This document shows, in pieces, positions 49,282 through 58,679 of a stretch of 64,000 bases of DNA. A program made the translations under genes and the position numbers. Position 1 is the first letter of the stretch; the number at the start of each line of letters is the position of its first letter. Source of the stretch: Rhodospirillales bacterium (GTDB taxonomy: Bacteria; Pseudomonadota; Alphaproteobacteria; Rhodospirillales; JASLLZ01); NCBI GenBank assembly GCA_030746775.1, contig JASLLZ010000006.1, forward strand, positions 1 to 64,000, written 5' to 3'. The notes beneath the pieces are model-generated. The model was not told the origin of the DNA. It did not search any database and saw only the letters and a list, made by a program, of their open reading frames with translations.

Positions 49282-49917
49282 ATGACCACTCCCGACATTC
49301 TTTTCGACGGACCCGAGGACGCGCCGTTCACCGTCGCCCTGGCCCATGGCGCCGGGGCACCCATGGACAGCCCCTACATGGCCGCTTTCGCCGAGGGCCT
49401 GGCCGGGCGGGGATACCGGGCGGCGCGTTTCGAGTTCCCCTACATGGCCAAGCGCCGCGTCGGCGGGCCCAAGCGGCCGCCCGACCGGGCGCCGGTGCTG
49501 CTCGAGACCTGGCGCACCGTCGCCGAGGCCCTGGGACACCAACGCCTGATCGTCGGCGGCAAGTCCATGGGCGGACGCATGGCGAGCATGTTCGCCGCCG
49601 ACGCCGAAGTCGGCGACGCCCCGGTGCGCGGCATCGTTTGTCTGGGCTATCCCTTCCACGCACCGGGCCGCCCCGAGAAGCCGCGCATCGATCATTTGAA
49701 ATCGCTGCGTACCCCGGCGTTGATCCTGCAAGGCACCCGCGATCCCTTCGGCGGCGCCGCCGAGGTCGCGACCTACGGCCTCGATCCCGCCATCCAGGTG
49801 CATTGGCTGGAGGACGGCGATCACGGTTTCAAGCCGCGCAAGGCGTCGGGACTGACGGAGCGGCAGAACTGGGACGAGGCCCTCGACGTCATCGCCGCCT
49901 TCCTGGGCCGCCTCTAA
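49282..49917 (+). CDS. Alpha/beta hydrolase family protein (KANL3/Tex30-like)
   Basis: The 211-residue protein has the alpha/beta hydrolase core. The nucleophile elbow is GGKSMGGRM with Ser near residue 95, the acidic residue is probably in LQGTRDPFGG, and the histidine is in EDGDHGFKP. Residues around AHGAGAPMDSPYM match the KANL3/Tex30 branch. No signal peptide is visible, so the enzyme is cytoplasmic. The substrate is unknown. It is convergent with the AHSA1 gene, overlapping by four bases. Confidence 0.8.
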   Translation: MTTPDILFDGPEDAPFTVALAHGAGAPMDSPYMAAFAEGLAGRGYRAARFEFPYMAKRRVGGPKRPPDRAPVLLETWRTVAEALGHQRLIVGGKSMGGRMASMFAADAEVGDAPVRGIVCLGYPFHAPGRPEKPRIDHLKSLRTPALILQGTRDPFGGAAEVATYGLDPAIQVHWLEDGDHGFKPRKASGLTERQNWDEALDVIAAFLGRL

Positions 49918-50357
49918 CGGCCAGCCAGGTAATCGGCCAGGCAATCGAGGCTGCCGTTCCAGCCCTGGGCGTGCTTGTCATGCGCTTCTTCGCCCGGCAG
50001 GCGCCGGTGGATCAGGGTCAGCTCCGTGCCGCCCGCGACATCGGCCAGGGTGACCTCGACTTCGGTCTCGATGCCGGCAAAGTGACCGTTCTCCCACGTC
50101 CAGGTGAAGACCAGGCGTTGCGATGGCACCACTTCGCTAAATCGGCCGGCGACGATGTAGGTGCCGTCTTCTTTCATTTCGCAGCGGTAGCGTCCGCCGG
50201 GCCGGGGGTCGAGCTCGGTAATGCGCGCCGTCACGCCCTTGGGTCCGAACCAGGCGCTCAAGGCGTCGGCCTCCGTCCAGGCGCGGTAGACGTCTTCGCG
50301 GGGCGCGGCGATGACGCGCTTCAGTTCAAGCTCGGCGGTCGTGACGATACTGTCCAT
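49914..50357 (-). CDS. SRPBCC/AHSA1-domain protein
   Basis: The 147-residue START-like protein has the RVIAAPREDVYRAWTE start, WFGPKG, and GGTELTLIHRRLP of the AHSA1 branch, with the C-terminal GWNGSLDCLADYL helix. These proteins bind hydrophobic ligands, and the name comes from similarity to an Hsp90 co-chaperone domain. It follows an ArsR-type regulator by three bases, a common pairing in which the regulator controls both genes. Confidence 0.85.
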   Translation of the reverse strand: MDSIVTTAELELKRVIAAPREDVYRAWTEADALSAWFGPKGVTARITELDPRPGGRYRCEMKEDGTYIVAGRFSEVVPSQRLVFTWTWENGHFAGIETEVEVTLADVAGGTELTLIHRRLPGEEAHDKHAQGWNGSLDCLADYLAGR

Positions 50358-50360
50358 TGG

Positions 50361-50711
50361 TCAATCCTCCTTGGGTGTTTCCAAATACTCGGCGAGGCGC
50401 TCCAGGCGGTCTTCCCAAAATGCCCGCGTGGCGGCGATCCAATCCGCCGCCCCGGCCATCGCCCCGGCCTCCAGCCGGCAACGATGCACCCGGCCCTCGC
50501 GGTCGCGCGCCAACAGGCCGGCTCTTTCCAAGACTTTCAGGTGCCGCGAGACGGCCGGCAACGAAATGGCGAAGGGCATGGCCAAATCGCCGACCTTTGT
50601 CGGACCCTCGGCCAGGCGGGCCAGGATGGCGCGCCGCGTCGAATCGGCGAGGGCGCCGAAGACGGCGTCCAACGCGGCCTCGCCTCCAGGTCTTTGCTGA
50701 TAGTTAACCAT
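50361..50711 (-). CDS. ArsR-family transcriptional regulator
   Basis: The 116-residue winged helix protein has FGALADSTRRAILARLAEGP and SLPAVSRHLKVLERAGLL, read separately, which are the dimer and recognition helices of ArsR-like regulators paired with AHSA1 proteins. No metal-binding cysteine pair is present, so it is unlikely to sense arsenic. The ATG at 50711 lies within a palindrome that could be its own operator. It leads the two-gene operon. Confidence 0.86.
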   Translation of the reverse strand: MVNYQQRPGGEAALDAVFGALADSTRRAILARLAEGPTKVGDLAMPFAISLPAVSRHLKVLERAGLLARDREGRVHRCRLEAGAMAGAADWIAATRAFWEDRLERLAEYLETPKED

Positions 50712-50719
50712 ATGGTTAA
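50704..50719. promoter_or_regulatory. Perfect palindrome TTAACCATATGGTTAA at the arsR-type start
   Basis: The 16-base perfect palindrome overlaps the ATG of the ArsR-type gene. It is a plausible autoregulatory operator, because binding there would block transcription or translation start. It stands out in GC-rich surroundings. Confidence 0.55.
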
Positions 50720-50842
50720 ATATATGTTCCGCCACGGCGCCTGTCAAGTGTCGATGATCCATCCACCCACGGCGGGTTTCCCACCGGCGGCCCGGGCGCT
50801 AGACTGCGCCTTCCCGGCAAAGGCGGATGAAAGGGCGGCGTC

Positions 50843-52159
50843 ATGGCGTCATCTTGGGCGGATTTGGGTCCCCATCGGGGCTACTTCACCGACGACCTGG
50901 CGGCCGCCGATCCCGAGGTCCACGCGGCGATCGAGGGCGAGCTCAGGCGCCAGCAGGACCAGATCGAGTTGATCGCGTCGGAGAACGTGGTCAGCCTGGC
51001 CAGTCTCGGCGCGCTTGGTTCGGTGATGACCAACAAGACCGTCGAGGGCTACCCGGGACGGCGATATTACGGCGGCGCCGAGTTCGCCGACGACCTCGAA
51101 TCCCTGGCCATCGAGCGCGCCAAGCGGCTGTTCGGCTGCGCCTTCGCCAACGTCCAGCCCCATTCCGGCAGCCAGGCCAACCAGGCGGTCTATCTGGCGC
51201 TCCTCAAGCCCGGCGACACCATCCTCGCCATGGCCCTCAGCGCCGGCGGGCACCTGAGCCATGGCGCCGCGCCCAATATTTCGGGCAAGTGGTTGCGGGC
51301 CGTCCACTACGGCGTTGGCGCCGACGACGGCTTGATCGATTACGATGAAGTCGAGCGCCTGGCCCATGAGCACGAGCCGCGCCTGATCATCGCCGGCGGC
51401 TCGGCCTATCCGTGCGTCATCGACTTCGCCCGCTTCGGCGCCATCGCCAAGGCGGCCGGCGCGTCGCTTTTGGTCGACATGGCCCACTTCGCCGGCCTGG
51501 TCGCCGGCGGCGTCCACCCCGACCCCCTGCCCCACGCCGACGTGGTGACGGCGACGACGTACAAGAACCTGCGCGGCGGGCGCGGCGGGCTCATCCTGAC
51601 CAACGACGGCGATCTGGCGCGGCGTTTCGATTCGGGCGTCTTTCCCGGCGTTCAGGGCAGCGTCCTTCTCAACGCCGTCGCCGCCAAGGCGGTGTGCCTG
51701 GGCGAGGCCCTGAGGCCCGAGTTCAAGACCTATGCGCAAGCCGTTCTGGACAATGCCCGGGCCCTGGCCGGGGCCTTGACGGCGCGCCATGTCGATGTCG
51801 TCTCGGGCGGCACCGACACGCCGCTCATGCTGGTCGATCTTAGGGCGCGGAGGTTGACCGGCGACGCCGCCTCGCGGTGCCTCGAGGAAGCCGGCCTGAC
51901 CTGCAACAAGAACGCCGTCCCCTTCGACGATCAGCCGCCCAGTGTTACGTCCGGACTCCGCTTTGGTGTTTCGGCGGCCACGACCCGGGGCTTCGGGGTG
52001 GCCGAGTTCGCCGCTATCGGCGGCCTCGTCGCCGATGTCCTGGACGGCATGGCGGGGGACGCGGCGCCCGGGACGGCTGCCGAAGCGAGCCAAAAAGTGC
52101 GGGCGCTGTGCCGCGACTTTCCCATCTACCCGGACCTGGCGTCGTGCCCGTCGAGTTAG
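50843..52159 (+). CDS. Serine hydroxymethyltransferase-family protein, noncanonical
   Basis: The 438-residue PLP enzyme has the SHMT layout: SENVVS at the start, [38 protein letters not shown] and the PLP lysine (Lys241). The lysine motif reads [12 protein letters not shown], whereas GlyA has TTTTHKTLRGPRGG, so the His before the lysine is Tyr and the loop is altered. The end [18 protein letters not shown] also differs. These changes suggest a paralogue, possibly acting on alpha-methylserine or another beta-hydroxy amino acid. It overlaps a LysE exporter. Confidence 0.8.
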   Translation: MASSWADLGPHRGYFTDDLAAADPEVHAAIEGELRRQQDQIELIASENVVSLASLGALGSVMTNKTVEGYPGRRYYGGAEFADDLESLAIERAKRLFGCAFANVQPHSGSQANQAVYLALLKPGDTILAMALSAGGHLSHGAAPNISGKWLRAVHYGVGADDGLIDYDEVERLAHEHEPRLIIAGGSAYPCVIDFARFGAIAKAAGASLLVDMAHFAGLVAGGVHPDPLPHADVVTATTYKNLRGGRGGLILTNDGDLARRFDSGVFPGVQGSVLLNAVAAKAVCLGEALRPEFKTYAQAVLDNARALAGALTARHVDVVSGGTDTPLMLVDLRARRLTGDAASRCLEEAGLTCNKNAVPFDDQPPSVTSGLRFGVSAATTRGFGVAEFAAIGGLVADVLDGMAGDAAPGTAAEASQKVRALCRDFPIYPDLASCPSS

Positions 52160-52773
52160 CCGTCCTCGGTGCCTTTATCGTCGCCGTGACGGCCCTGGTC
52201 ATGTCGCCGGGGCCCGATACCATCCTCATCTTGCGTTACACCTTGACGTCCGGTCCCAAGGCCGGCCTGGCCGCCGTCGCCGGGGTGCAGGTCGGCCTTA
52301 CCCTCCACACCTTGCTGGCGGTGCTCGGCGTCAGCTTGATCATCGCCTCGTCGCCGGTGCTGTTCAAGACCGTGGCCGTCGCCGGCGCGGCGTATCTGGG
52401 CTGGCTTGGGGTCCAGGGCCTGCGGGGCGGCGGCGCCCTTAGCCTGCAAGGCGGCGGCCCCCAAGTCGGCACCGGCAAGGCGTTGCGCGACGCCGTCTTG
52501 TGCAATGTCCTCAATCCCAAGGTCATCTTGTTGTTCCTGGCCCTGTTGCCGAACTTCGTCGATACCGGGCGCGGTGACGTATCGCTTCAACTGATTACGC
52601 TGGCCGCCGTTCTCATCGCCATCAACACCTTGTGGCAGGCGCCCATGGTATGGGCGGCGGAAGCGGTGCGCCGATGGCTGGTGGCGCCCGCCGTCACCCG
52701 CGCCATGGCGCGCGGCACGGGCGTCATCTTGTTGGGCTTCGCCGTCTTGATGCTGTACGAACACCTGACATGA
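52144..52773 (+). CDS. LysE/RhtB-family amino acid exporter
   Basis: The 209-residue membrane protein has six hydrophobic helices and the family start with [16 protein letters not shown]. The [16 protein letters not shown] helix is also typical. It exports amino acids or their analogues by proton exchange. The GTG start lies within the end of the SHMT-like gene, an overlap of 16 bases, so the two are probably coupled and the exporter may handle a product or substrate of that enzyme. The substrate is not clear. Confidence 0.85.
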   Translation: MPVELAVLGAFIVAVTALVMSPGPDTILILRYTLTSGPKAGLAAVAGVQVGLTLHTLLAVLGVSLIIASSPVLFKTVAVAGAAYLGWLGVQGLRGGGALSLQGGGPQVGTGKALRDAVLCNVLNPKVILLFLALLPNFVDTGRGDVSLQLITLAAVLIAINTLWQAPMVWAAEAVRRWLVAPAVTRAMARGTGVILLGFAVLMLYEHLT

Positions 52774-52786
52774 GAGGGGACCATCG

Positions 52787-53146
52787 ATGGCCGTCAGCCC
52801 CGAGCTTCGCGATCATATCCTGGACCTTCTGGAACCCCTCGGCGGGGTTACGGCCCGGCCCATGTTCGGCGGCGTCGGGCTCTACCGCGAAGGCATCATG
52901 TTCGGCCTGATCACGCGCCGCGACGTGCTCTACTTCCGCACCGATGACGGCAACCGCGGGGAGTACGAAGCAGCCGACATGGCGCCATTCGTTCCCTTCG
53001 CCGACGGCCGCATGACCATGCCCTATCACGAGGTGCCGGACGACGTATTGGAAGACACCGATGAGATCAGCGCCTGGGCCGGCCGCGCCTGGGAGGCGGC
53101 CAGGCGCAACCGCAAAACAGGCACGGGAAAAGGAAGGAAACGGTGA
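52787..53146 (+). CDS. TfoX N-terminal domain protein
   Basis: The 119-residue protein has the TfoX/Sxy N-terminal domain: RPMFGGVGLYREGIMFGLI and LYFRTDDGN, read separately, are diagnostic. The C-terminal helix-hairpin domain of full TfoX is absent, and the protein ends in a basic tail. Many such single-domain proteins have no shown role in competence. The stop overlaps the next start as GTGA. Confidence 0.82.
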   Translation: MAVSPELRDHILDLLEPLGGVTARPMFGGVGLYREGIMFGLITRRDVLYFRTDDGNRGEYEAADMAPFVPFADGRMTMPYHEVPDDVLEDTDEISAWAGRAWEAARRNRKTGTGKGRKR

Positions 53147-53373
53147 CCACGGACCGGGGCCGCATCCGCAAGCATTCGCTGGAAATCGCCGGCCACCGCA
53201 CCAGCGTGTCCCTGGAAGACGCCTTTTGGGAGGCCTTCACCGAAACGGCCCGCATCAGGGGCGTTTCCGTCAACCGCCTCGCCGCCGAGATCGACCGGGC
53301 GCGCACCGGCAACCTGTCCAGCGCCATCCGCCTTTTCGTCCTTGACCAGACGAGCCGCCTTAACGGACCTTGA
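53143..53373 (+). CDS. Ribbon-helix-helix domain protein
   Basis: The 76-residue protein fits the ribbon-helix-helix family: a basic strand with RIRKHSLEIAGHRTSVSLEDAFW (read as two parts) and two helices with RGVSVNRLAAEIDRART. It probably binds DNA as a dimer. The GTG start overlaps the TfoX-like stop. The end overlaps the convergent AsmA gene by 14 bases. The target is unknown. Confidence 0.72.
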   Translation: MTTDRGRIRKHSLEIAGHRTSVSLEDAFWEAFTETARIRGVSVNRLAAEIDRARTGNLSSAIRLFVLDQTSRLNGP

Positions 53374-56300
53374 AAATCTGCTTCAGAATGTCCTCGGGCC
53401 GTATCTTTTTCTGTTCGGTGGGAGGGGGCGGCGGCGGCGGTGCCAAGGTGCCATCGGTAGACGGCGCCGGCGCCGGCGGCGCGGCGGTGCTTTTCTGGCG
53501 CGGAATGATTTTATCGAGCACCCCGCCGAGGCCCTTCTTCTCCAGCAACTTGTCGAGCGGCTTGATGCCGGTGCCGCCCTGCGGCGCGCCGCCGGTACTG
53601 CCCCTCAATAACGTAACTTTGGGGGCATCGAGGGCGCCCTTGACCTTAAAGGGAACCTGCTGGGGAATGCGCACCTTGCTGGCCAAAAGACGGGTCAGAA
53701 GGTTCTGGGCCATGGTCAGCTGGCCCTCCACATCGAGGGTCCAGTTGGCCAGATCGACGCTTCCCCGCGCGGCGCCGTTGCTGAGATCGGAGACCAGCTT
53801 GAGGTCCTGGGTGCGGGCCACGCCGCGCTCGATAAGGAAGCTGCCGGTGACGTCGGCCAGGCCGCCGCCCTTGCCGGCCAACCCGCCGCCCAGCCCCTGA
53901 ACGGCGGTGAGCAGTTGAAGGATCGAGGCCAGCGCCGTGCCGCGGGCGCCGCCCTTGACGTCAAGCCCACGCAACGCGAGATTTCCCTTGCCGCCGAGGG
54001 CCGCCACCAGATCGGCGACGCTTGGCCCGCGCGAGACGACGGCGAGGTCCATATTGATCCAGCCGCCGGCGGCCGATTTCCCGGCCACCGCGCCCAGCGC
54101 CCGGCGAACGTCGGCGTTTTTCAACGTCATCGCCGCATCGACGCCGAGGACCGGGGCCGAGGTGACGGTTGCCGTCGCGTTGAGATCGCCGCCGAACAGG
54201 ACTCCGGTGAGACGTTCGGCGCGCAACACGCCGTCCTTGACCGTCGCCGTCACCTGGGCCTTGTTCAGCGCATAGGTGTCGAAGACCAGGGACGCCGCCT
54301 TGACCTTGAGATCGGCGTCGAAAGCCCGCAGCGCCGCAAGGTCGATGGGATCCCGGGGCCAGCGCCCCGCCGCGCCGGACTTGGCCGCCACCGGGCGGAC
54401 CCCCGAGCGCTGGGCGAACGGCACCGGGCCGGGCCAGGCGGCGGGAACGACGGCGGACCGGGCGCGCCAAACCGGCGGCCGGCCGGGCAACCAAGCGGCC
54501 CGCTTGGCGGGCAGGAAACGATCGACGATGATCTTGGAGGTGGTCAGATCGGCGCTGACCTTGGGACGCGGCCCGGTCAGTCCAAGCGCCGCGCTGCCCT
54601 TGACCGTCACGGCGCCGATTTTGGCGTCGATACCGCTGAGCGTCACCTTGGATGGATCGCCGGCCACCAGGGCGGCGAATTTCACCGCGCCAATGGGGCC
54701 GGCCGGCCGGTAGTCCACGTCAAGTTTGCCCAACAGGCGAACCAGGTTGGGATGGCTGGCCGTGAGCTTCAATTTCAGGCCGCCAAACAGGGTCAACGCC
54801 GACACCGAGCCGGACACCGACGCATCGACGCCGGCCGCCTTGACGCGCATCTTGACGCGCGGTTGCAGAAGGGATCCTTCAAGGTCGGCGTTGATTTTCA
54901 CAGCGCCCAATTTGTTGGGCGCCACCGGCGGCTTGACATCGGCGAGCCGGAACAGGCGCCCCAGATTGGCGCCGCCGAGTTGAAAGCGGACCCCCTTCAG
55001 TTCGGGAACGCCGGCCAGTCCGGCGACGGTGCCGCTGGCCTTGACCGAGACCCCGGCCAGGTCGGCGACGCTGGCCCGGCGCAGCTTCAGCGTGCCGTTG
55101 AACAGCGTCGCATCGAGGACGACGTTCTTGATCGTCGTGCGGCGAAAGATCACCGAGCCGACGCGCGCCGTGAGATTGGCGTCGATGGTGTTGAGCAGGG
55201 TCAGGGCGGCGAACGGATTGGCGGGCGTGGCCTGTTTTTCAGCGCCGGCCGCGGATTCTTTCGCCGGCGCCGCTTCTTGCGGCTTTCTGTCTGCCTTGGC
55301 CTGGCCGGTGAGATAGGAATCGAGATTGAGGCTGTCGAGCGCAAGGTCGGCACCGAAGGCCAGGCGGCGGCGCAACGCCACCGTCACCCCGCCGGTGATG
55401 CCGGTATTGTCGATCTTGAGCTTGATGGCGCTGGCTTGCACCTCCTGGGCCGTGGCGCTGATCTCGCCCGACATTTTAAGGGTGCGCAGGCGGTCCGAGG
55501 GCACGGGAGGAGCCTTGACGCCGAGCCAGCCGAGAAGACGGCGGAGGTCGTTCACCTTGCCTTCGACCGAGCCTTCGAAGCGAGGCTTCCCCTTATCGGC
55601 GCCGACGACGCCGAACAGGGCGAATTCCGAGCCGCCGGGAAGTTGGGCCGAGAGCTGGCTAATGGTGACGTCGCCCTCGGCCAGCTCGATATTGGCCTTG
55701 ACCTGGCGCACCAGTCCGCCCCGGAAAGTAACGGTGTCGACCGCGGCGACGAGGGAGCCGGCAAGGCCCGCCGGCAGGGCAAAGGCCTGGGTCGGCGGCG
55801 CCGGTGGGCCGGCCGCCTTGCGCGGCACAAGCTTGATCGACGCCTTCGGTGTGCCGTCTTTCCGCTTTGCCTCGGCCGGCGGCGGCGCCGAGGCCGCCTT
55901 CGCCGGCAGCGCGTCCGGCATGTCCAGCCACTTGTCCAGGTTGACGTGGCGAACGGTGAGCCGGGCCGCCGTGGTGACACCGTTTTCCGCCTTTACCGTA
56001 AGCGCGCCCTTGGCCTCGGTATCTCCCAGGTTCATCACCAGGCTCTTGACCTCGGCGCCGGTGGCGGCGGCCACCATCTCGCCCTCGATGCCGAAGGGCT
56101 GGCCCAGGAAACCGGGAAGCGGGCCTTCGCCGCTCGCCATGCGGACCAGACCGGCCAGGTCCTTTCCCGCCGCCTTGACCTTACCCTTGAACTTTGGCGT
56201 TTCGGCCAGACCGACCAGGGTTCCGTCGAGCTGGATTCGGGTCGTGCCGGCCTCGACCCCCGATACCAGGTTCAAGGGCGCGGTGCGTTGATTGATGATG

Positions 56301-57046
56301 GCGCCGACGGTGGCCTCGTAATCGAAGGCGACGCCCTTGAGCTCCAACCGCCCGGCACTTTCGAAGGGCCCGCTCAGCGAGGCGGCGGCGATGGTGGCGG
56401 TCTCCACCTTGACCGTCTCGACGGTTGCGCTCCGCCCATCGCGATAAACGAAAAGGCCGTCCTTGATGACGAAGTTGTCGAGACTGACGGCAAGGGCGGG
56501 CGGGACGGCCGCCGGGTCCGCCGCTCCCGTGGTTGCTGTCGGGGCGGCAGCCGGCGCGGTGTCCCTACTCGCGGCGGCGGCCAGGTCCCAGTTACGGCGC
56601 CCGTCCGCCAACACCTCCAGTTCGATGACGGGCTCGATCAAACGCACGGTTTCGACCTGGATGTTCCCGCCCAGGAGGGGGCCCAGCGCGATCCGCACCT
56701 CAAGCGAGCCGAGCCGCACCATATCGGGGACCGCCGCGCCGATCAGGTTGGCCATGCGGACGTCGCGCGCCACCACCTGGGGGGCGGGCAGGAGCGCGAT
56801 GGAAATATCGCCGCCGATGGTGATGTCGCGCCCGGTCAGGGCCTTGCCCTGGGCCGCCAACTCGCCCCTGTACTGGTTCCAATCGACGAAGGAGGGGACG
56901 ATCAGCACCGCCGCCACCAGGGCGACGGGCAGGGTAATCAGGGCAGACAGAAGTTTTTTCAGGGTCGCCGCTCCGAGGTTGGCAATGGTTTGGGGTCCAC
57001 ACCGTCCGCCCCAGCACGGTTCCGGTCCCGGCCGGCATACTATCAC
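53360..57046 (-). CDS. Large AsmA-family protein
   Basis: The protein has one N-terminal membrane helix (LSALITLPVALVAAVLIV) followed by VPSFVDWNQYRGEL, the AsmA start, and then about 1100 residues of repeated beta-rich segments. A C-terminal AsmA domain (GGWINMDLAVVSRG onward) is followed by a proline-rich tail. AsmA-like proteins bridge the periplasm and are linked to lipid transport and outer-membrane assembly. The first usual start is GTG at 57046. The family N-terminus instead begins at a CTG (56962) with GGAG upstream, which may be the real start. Confidence 0.85.
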   Translation of the reverse strand: MIVCRPGPEPCWGGRCGPQTIANLGAATLKKLLSALITLPVALVAAVLIVPSFVDWNQYRGELAAQGKALTGRDITIGGDISIALLPAPQVVARDVRMANLIGAAVPDMVRLGSLEVRIALGPLLGGNIQVETVRLIEPVIELEVLADGRRNWDLAAAASRDTAPAAAPTATTGAADPAAVPPALAVSLDNFVIKDGLFVYRDGRSATVETVKVETATIAAASLSGPFESAGRLELKGVAFDYEATVGAIINQRTAPLNLVSGVEAGTTRIQLDGTLVGLAETPKFKGKVKAAGKDLAGLVRMASGEGPLPGFLGQPFGIEGEMVAAATGAEVKSLVMNLGDTEAKGALTVKAENGVTTAARLTVRHVNLDKWLDMPDALPAKAASAPPPAEAKRKDGTPKASIKLVPRKAAGPPAPPTQAFALPAGLAGSLVAAVDTVTFRGGLVRQVKANIELAEGDVTISQLSAQLPGGSEFALFGVVGADKGKPRFEGSVEGKVNDLRRLLGWLGVKAPPVPSDRLRTLKMSGEISATAQEVQASAIKLKIDNTGITGGVTVALRRRLAFGADLALDSLNLDSYLTGQAKADRKPQEAAPAKESAAGAEKQATPANPFAALTLLNTIDANLTARVGSVIFRRTTIKNVVLDATLFNGTLKLRRASVADLAGVSVKASGTVAGLAGVPELKGVRFQLGGANLGRLFRLADVKPPVAPNKLGAVKINADLEGSLLQPRVKMRVKAAGVDASVSGSVSALTLFGGLKLKLTASHPNLVRLLGKLDVDYRPAGPIGAVKFAALVAGDPSKVTLSGIDAKIGAVTVKGSAALGLTGPRPKVSADLTTSKIIVDRFLPAKRAAWLPGRPPVWRARSAVVPAAWPGPVPFAQRSGVRPVAAKSGAAGRWPRDPIDLAALRAFDADLKVKAASLVFDTYALNKAQVTATVKDGVLRAERLTGVLFGGDLNATATVTSAPVLGVDAAMTLKNADVRRALGAVAGKSAAGGWINMDLAVVSRGPSVADLVAALGGKGNLALRGLDVKGGARGTALASILQLLTAVQGLGGGLAGKGGGLADVTGSFLIERGVARTQDLKLVSDLSNGAARGSVDLANWTLDVEGQLTMAQNLLTRLLASKVRIPQQVPFKVKGALDAPKVTLLRGSTGGAPQGGTGIKPLDKLLEKKGLGGVLDKIIPRQKSTAAPPAPAPSTDGTLAPPPPPPPTEQKKIRPEDILKQIFKVR

Positions 57047-57116
57047 TTTGGTCCGGGGCTGTCATAACCAAAGGCGGCGATAAAGGGGATGAGAGTGTTT
57101 CCATGTTAATAATAAC

Positions 57117-57198
57117 CGGCACCGGCCCGCTCCCCCTCCCGGCCACCCACAGCGTACAATGGCATTGGGTGGCCGGGAGGGGGAGCGGGCCGGTGCCG
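57117..57198. repeat. GC-rich palindrome family, perfect copy
   Basis: The two arms of 33 bases are perfect complements and enclose a short loop with cagcgtacaatggcat. Compared with the copy at 37158, the arms differ at the same paired positions (gctcccc/ggggagc here, gcacccc/ggggtgc there), so pairing has been kept. The copy lies between the AsmA gene start and the FAD oxidase stop. Confidence 0.88.
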
Positions 57199-57215
57199 AG
57201 CAATCTTGAAATTCC

Positions 57216-58610
57216 TTAAACGCGCACGATCTTGCCCGGATTCATGATCCCTAAGGGATCGAGCGCCGTCTTGATGGTGCGCATGACGCTCACCGCCTCG
57301 CCGTGCTCGGCGACCAAGAAGTCGATCTTGCCATGGCCCACCCCGTGTTCGCCGGTGCAGGTGCCGTCCATCGCCAGGCCGCGCATCACCAGGCGCTCGT
57401 TGAGGGCCTTGGCGCGGGCCATCTCGTCGGCGTCGTCGGGGTCGAGGACCATCACCAGGTGGAAATTACCGTCACCGACGTGGCCGACGATGGGCGCCAA
57501 GATCTTCGAATCCTCAATGTCCTTGCGGGTCTCGACGATGCACTCGGCGAGGCGCGAAATGGGGACGCAGACGTCGGTGGCGTAGCCCTTGGACCCCGGG
57601 CGCAGGGCCATGGCGGCGTAAAAGGCGTCGTGGCGCGCCTGCCACAGCCGCGCCCGGTCTTCCGCCCCGGTCGCCCATTGGAAATCGGAGCCGCCGAAGT
57701 CGCTGGCAACGGCCTTGACCGTCTCGACCTGCTCCACAACCCCGGCCTCGGAGCCGTGGAATTCGAAAAAGAGCGTCGGCGCCTGGGGGTAATCGAGGTT
57801 GGAGTATTTGTTGATCGCTTCCATCTGCTTGTCGTCCAGGATTTCGATGCGCGCCACCGGAACGCCCGCCTGAATGGTGGTGATGGTGGCATTCACCGCA
57901 GCCGCCAGGTCGGGGAAGGCCGAGACCGCCACCGAGATCGCCTCGGGCACGCCGTGGAGCCGCAAGGTCACTTCCGTAATCACGCCGAGCGTCCCTTCCG
58001 AGCCGACGAACAACCGCGTCAGGTCGTAGCCGGCCGACGACTTGCGGGCCCGCCGGCTGGTTCGGATGATCCGTCCGTCGGCCAGAACCACGGTCAAGGC
58101 AAGGACGGTCTCGCGCATGGTGCCGTAGCGAACCGCGTTGGTGCCCGAGGCCCGGGTCGCCGCCATGCCGCCGATGGAGGCGTCGGCGCCGGGATCGACG
58201 GCAAAGAAAAGTCCGGTATCGCGCAGGTGTTCGCCAAGCTGTTTGCGCGTCACCCCGGCCTGAACGGTGCAGTCCATGTCTTCGACGTTGACCGCCAGGA
58301 CCTCGTTCATCTGCGTCAGATCGATGCATACCCCGCCCCTGAGCGCCGCCACGTGGCCCTCCAGCGAGGTCCCGGTGCCGAACGGGATGACGGGCACCCG
58401 GCGCCGGGCGCAGACCTTGACGATGGCGCTGACCTCTTCGGTCGAGGCGGCGAAGACCACCACGTCGGGCGGCTGTGGGGCATGATAGGACTCGTCGCGG
58501 CCGTGTTGCTCGCGCGCCGCCGGCGCCGTCGTCAGGCGCTGACCGACGATGGCGTGAAGCTCTTCGGTCAGGCCGTCTTCGATCGGGTCGGATGCCGGTT
58601 GCGCTGTCAT
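57216..58610 (-). CDS. FAD-linked oxidase (D-lactate dehydrogenase/GlcD-like)
   Basis: The 464-residue flavoprotein has the PCMH-type FAD domain with VIPFGTGTSLEGH and VDPGADASIGGM, and the C-terminal cap with GHVGDGNFHLVM and the final GEHGVGHGK. This is the pattern of D-2-hydroxyacid dehydrogenases, such as cytochrome-linked D-lactate dehydrogenase. It is a paralogue of the glcD gene at the right end of the window but stands alone, without Fe-S or second FAD subunits. The ATG at 58610 has GGAGGG upstream. Confidence 0.88.
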   Translation of the reverse strand: MTAQPASDPIEDGLTEELHAIVGQRLTTAPAAREQHGRDESYHAPQPPDVVVFAASTEEVSAIVKVCARRRVPVIPFGTGTSLEGHVAALRGGVCIDLTQMNEVLAVNVEDMDCTVQAGVTRKQLGEHLRDTGLFFAVDPGADASIGGMAATRASGTNAVRYGTMRETVLALTVVLADGRIIRTSRRARKSSAGYDLTRLFVGSEGTLGVITEVTLRLHGVPEAISVAVSAFPDLAAAVNATITTIQAGVPVARIEILDDKQMEAINKYSNLDYPQAPTLFFEFHGSEAGVVEQVETVKAVASDFGGSDFQWATGAEDRARLWQARHDAFYAAMALRPGSKGYATDVCVPISRLAECIVETRKDIEDSKILAPIVGHVGDGNFHLVMVLDPDDADEMARAKALNERLVMRGLAMDGTCTGEHGVGHGKIDFLVAEHGEAVSVMRTIKTALDPLGIMNPGKIVRV

Positions 58611-58679
58611 GGCGGTCCCTCCTTGCCTGCGTCCTTGTACCACGGAGCGGTCATATTACCTCATGGAGACGGACGGCGC

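Noticed and set aside
53915-57067. A 1050-codon open frame on the plus strand opposite the AsmA gene
   Set aside because: It is an antisense shadow, rich in Arg, Gly, Asp and His with no domain; the AsmA frame has a membrane anchor and family motifs.
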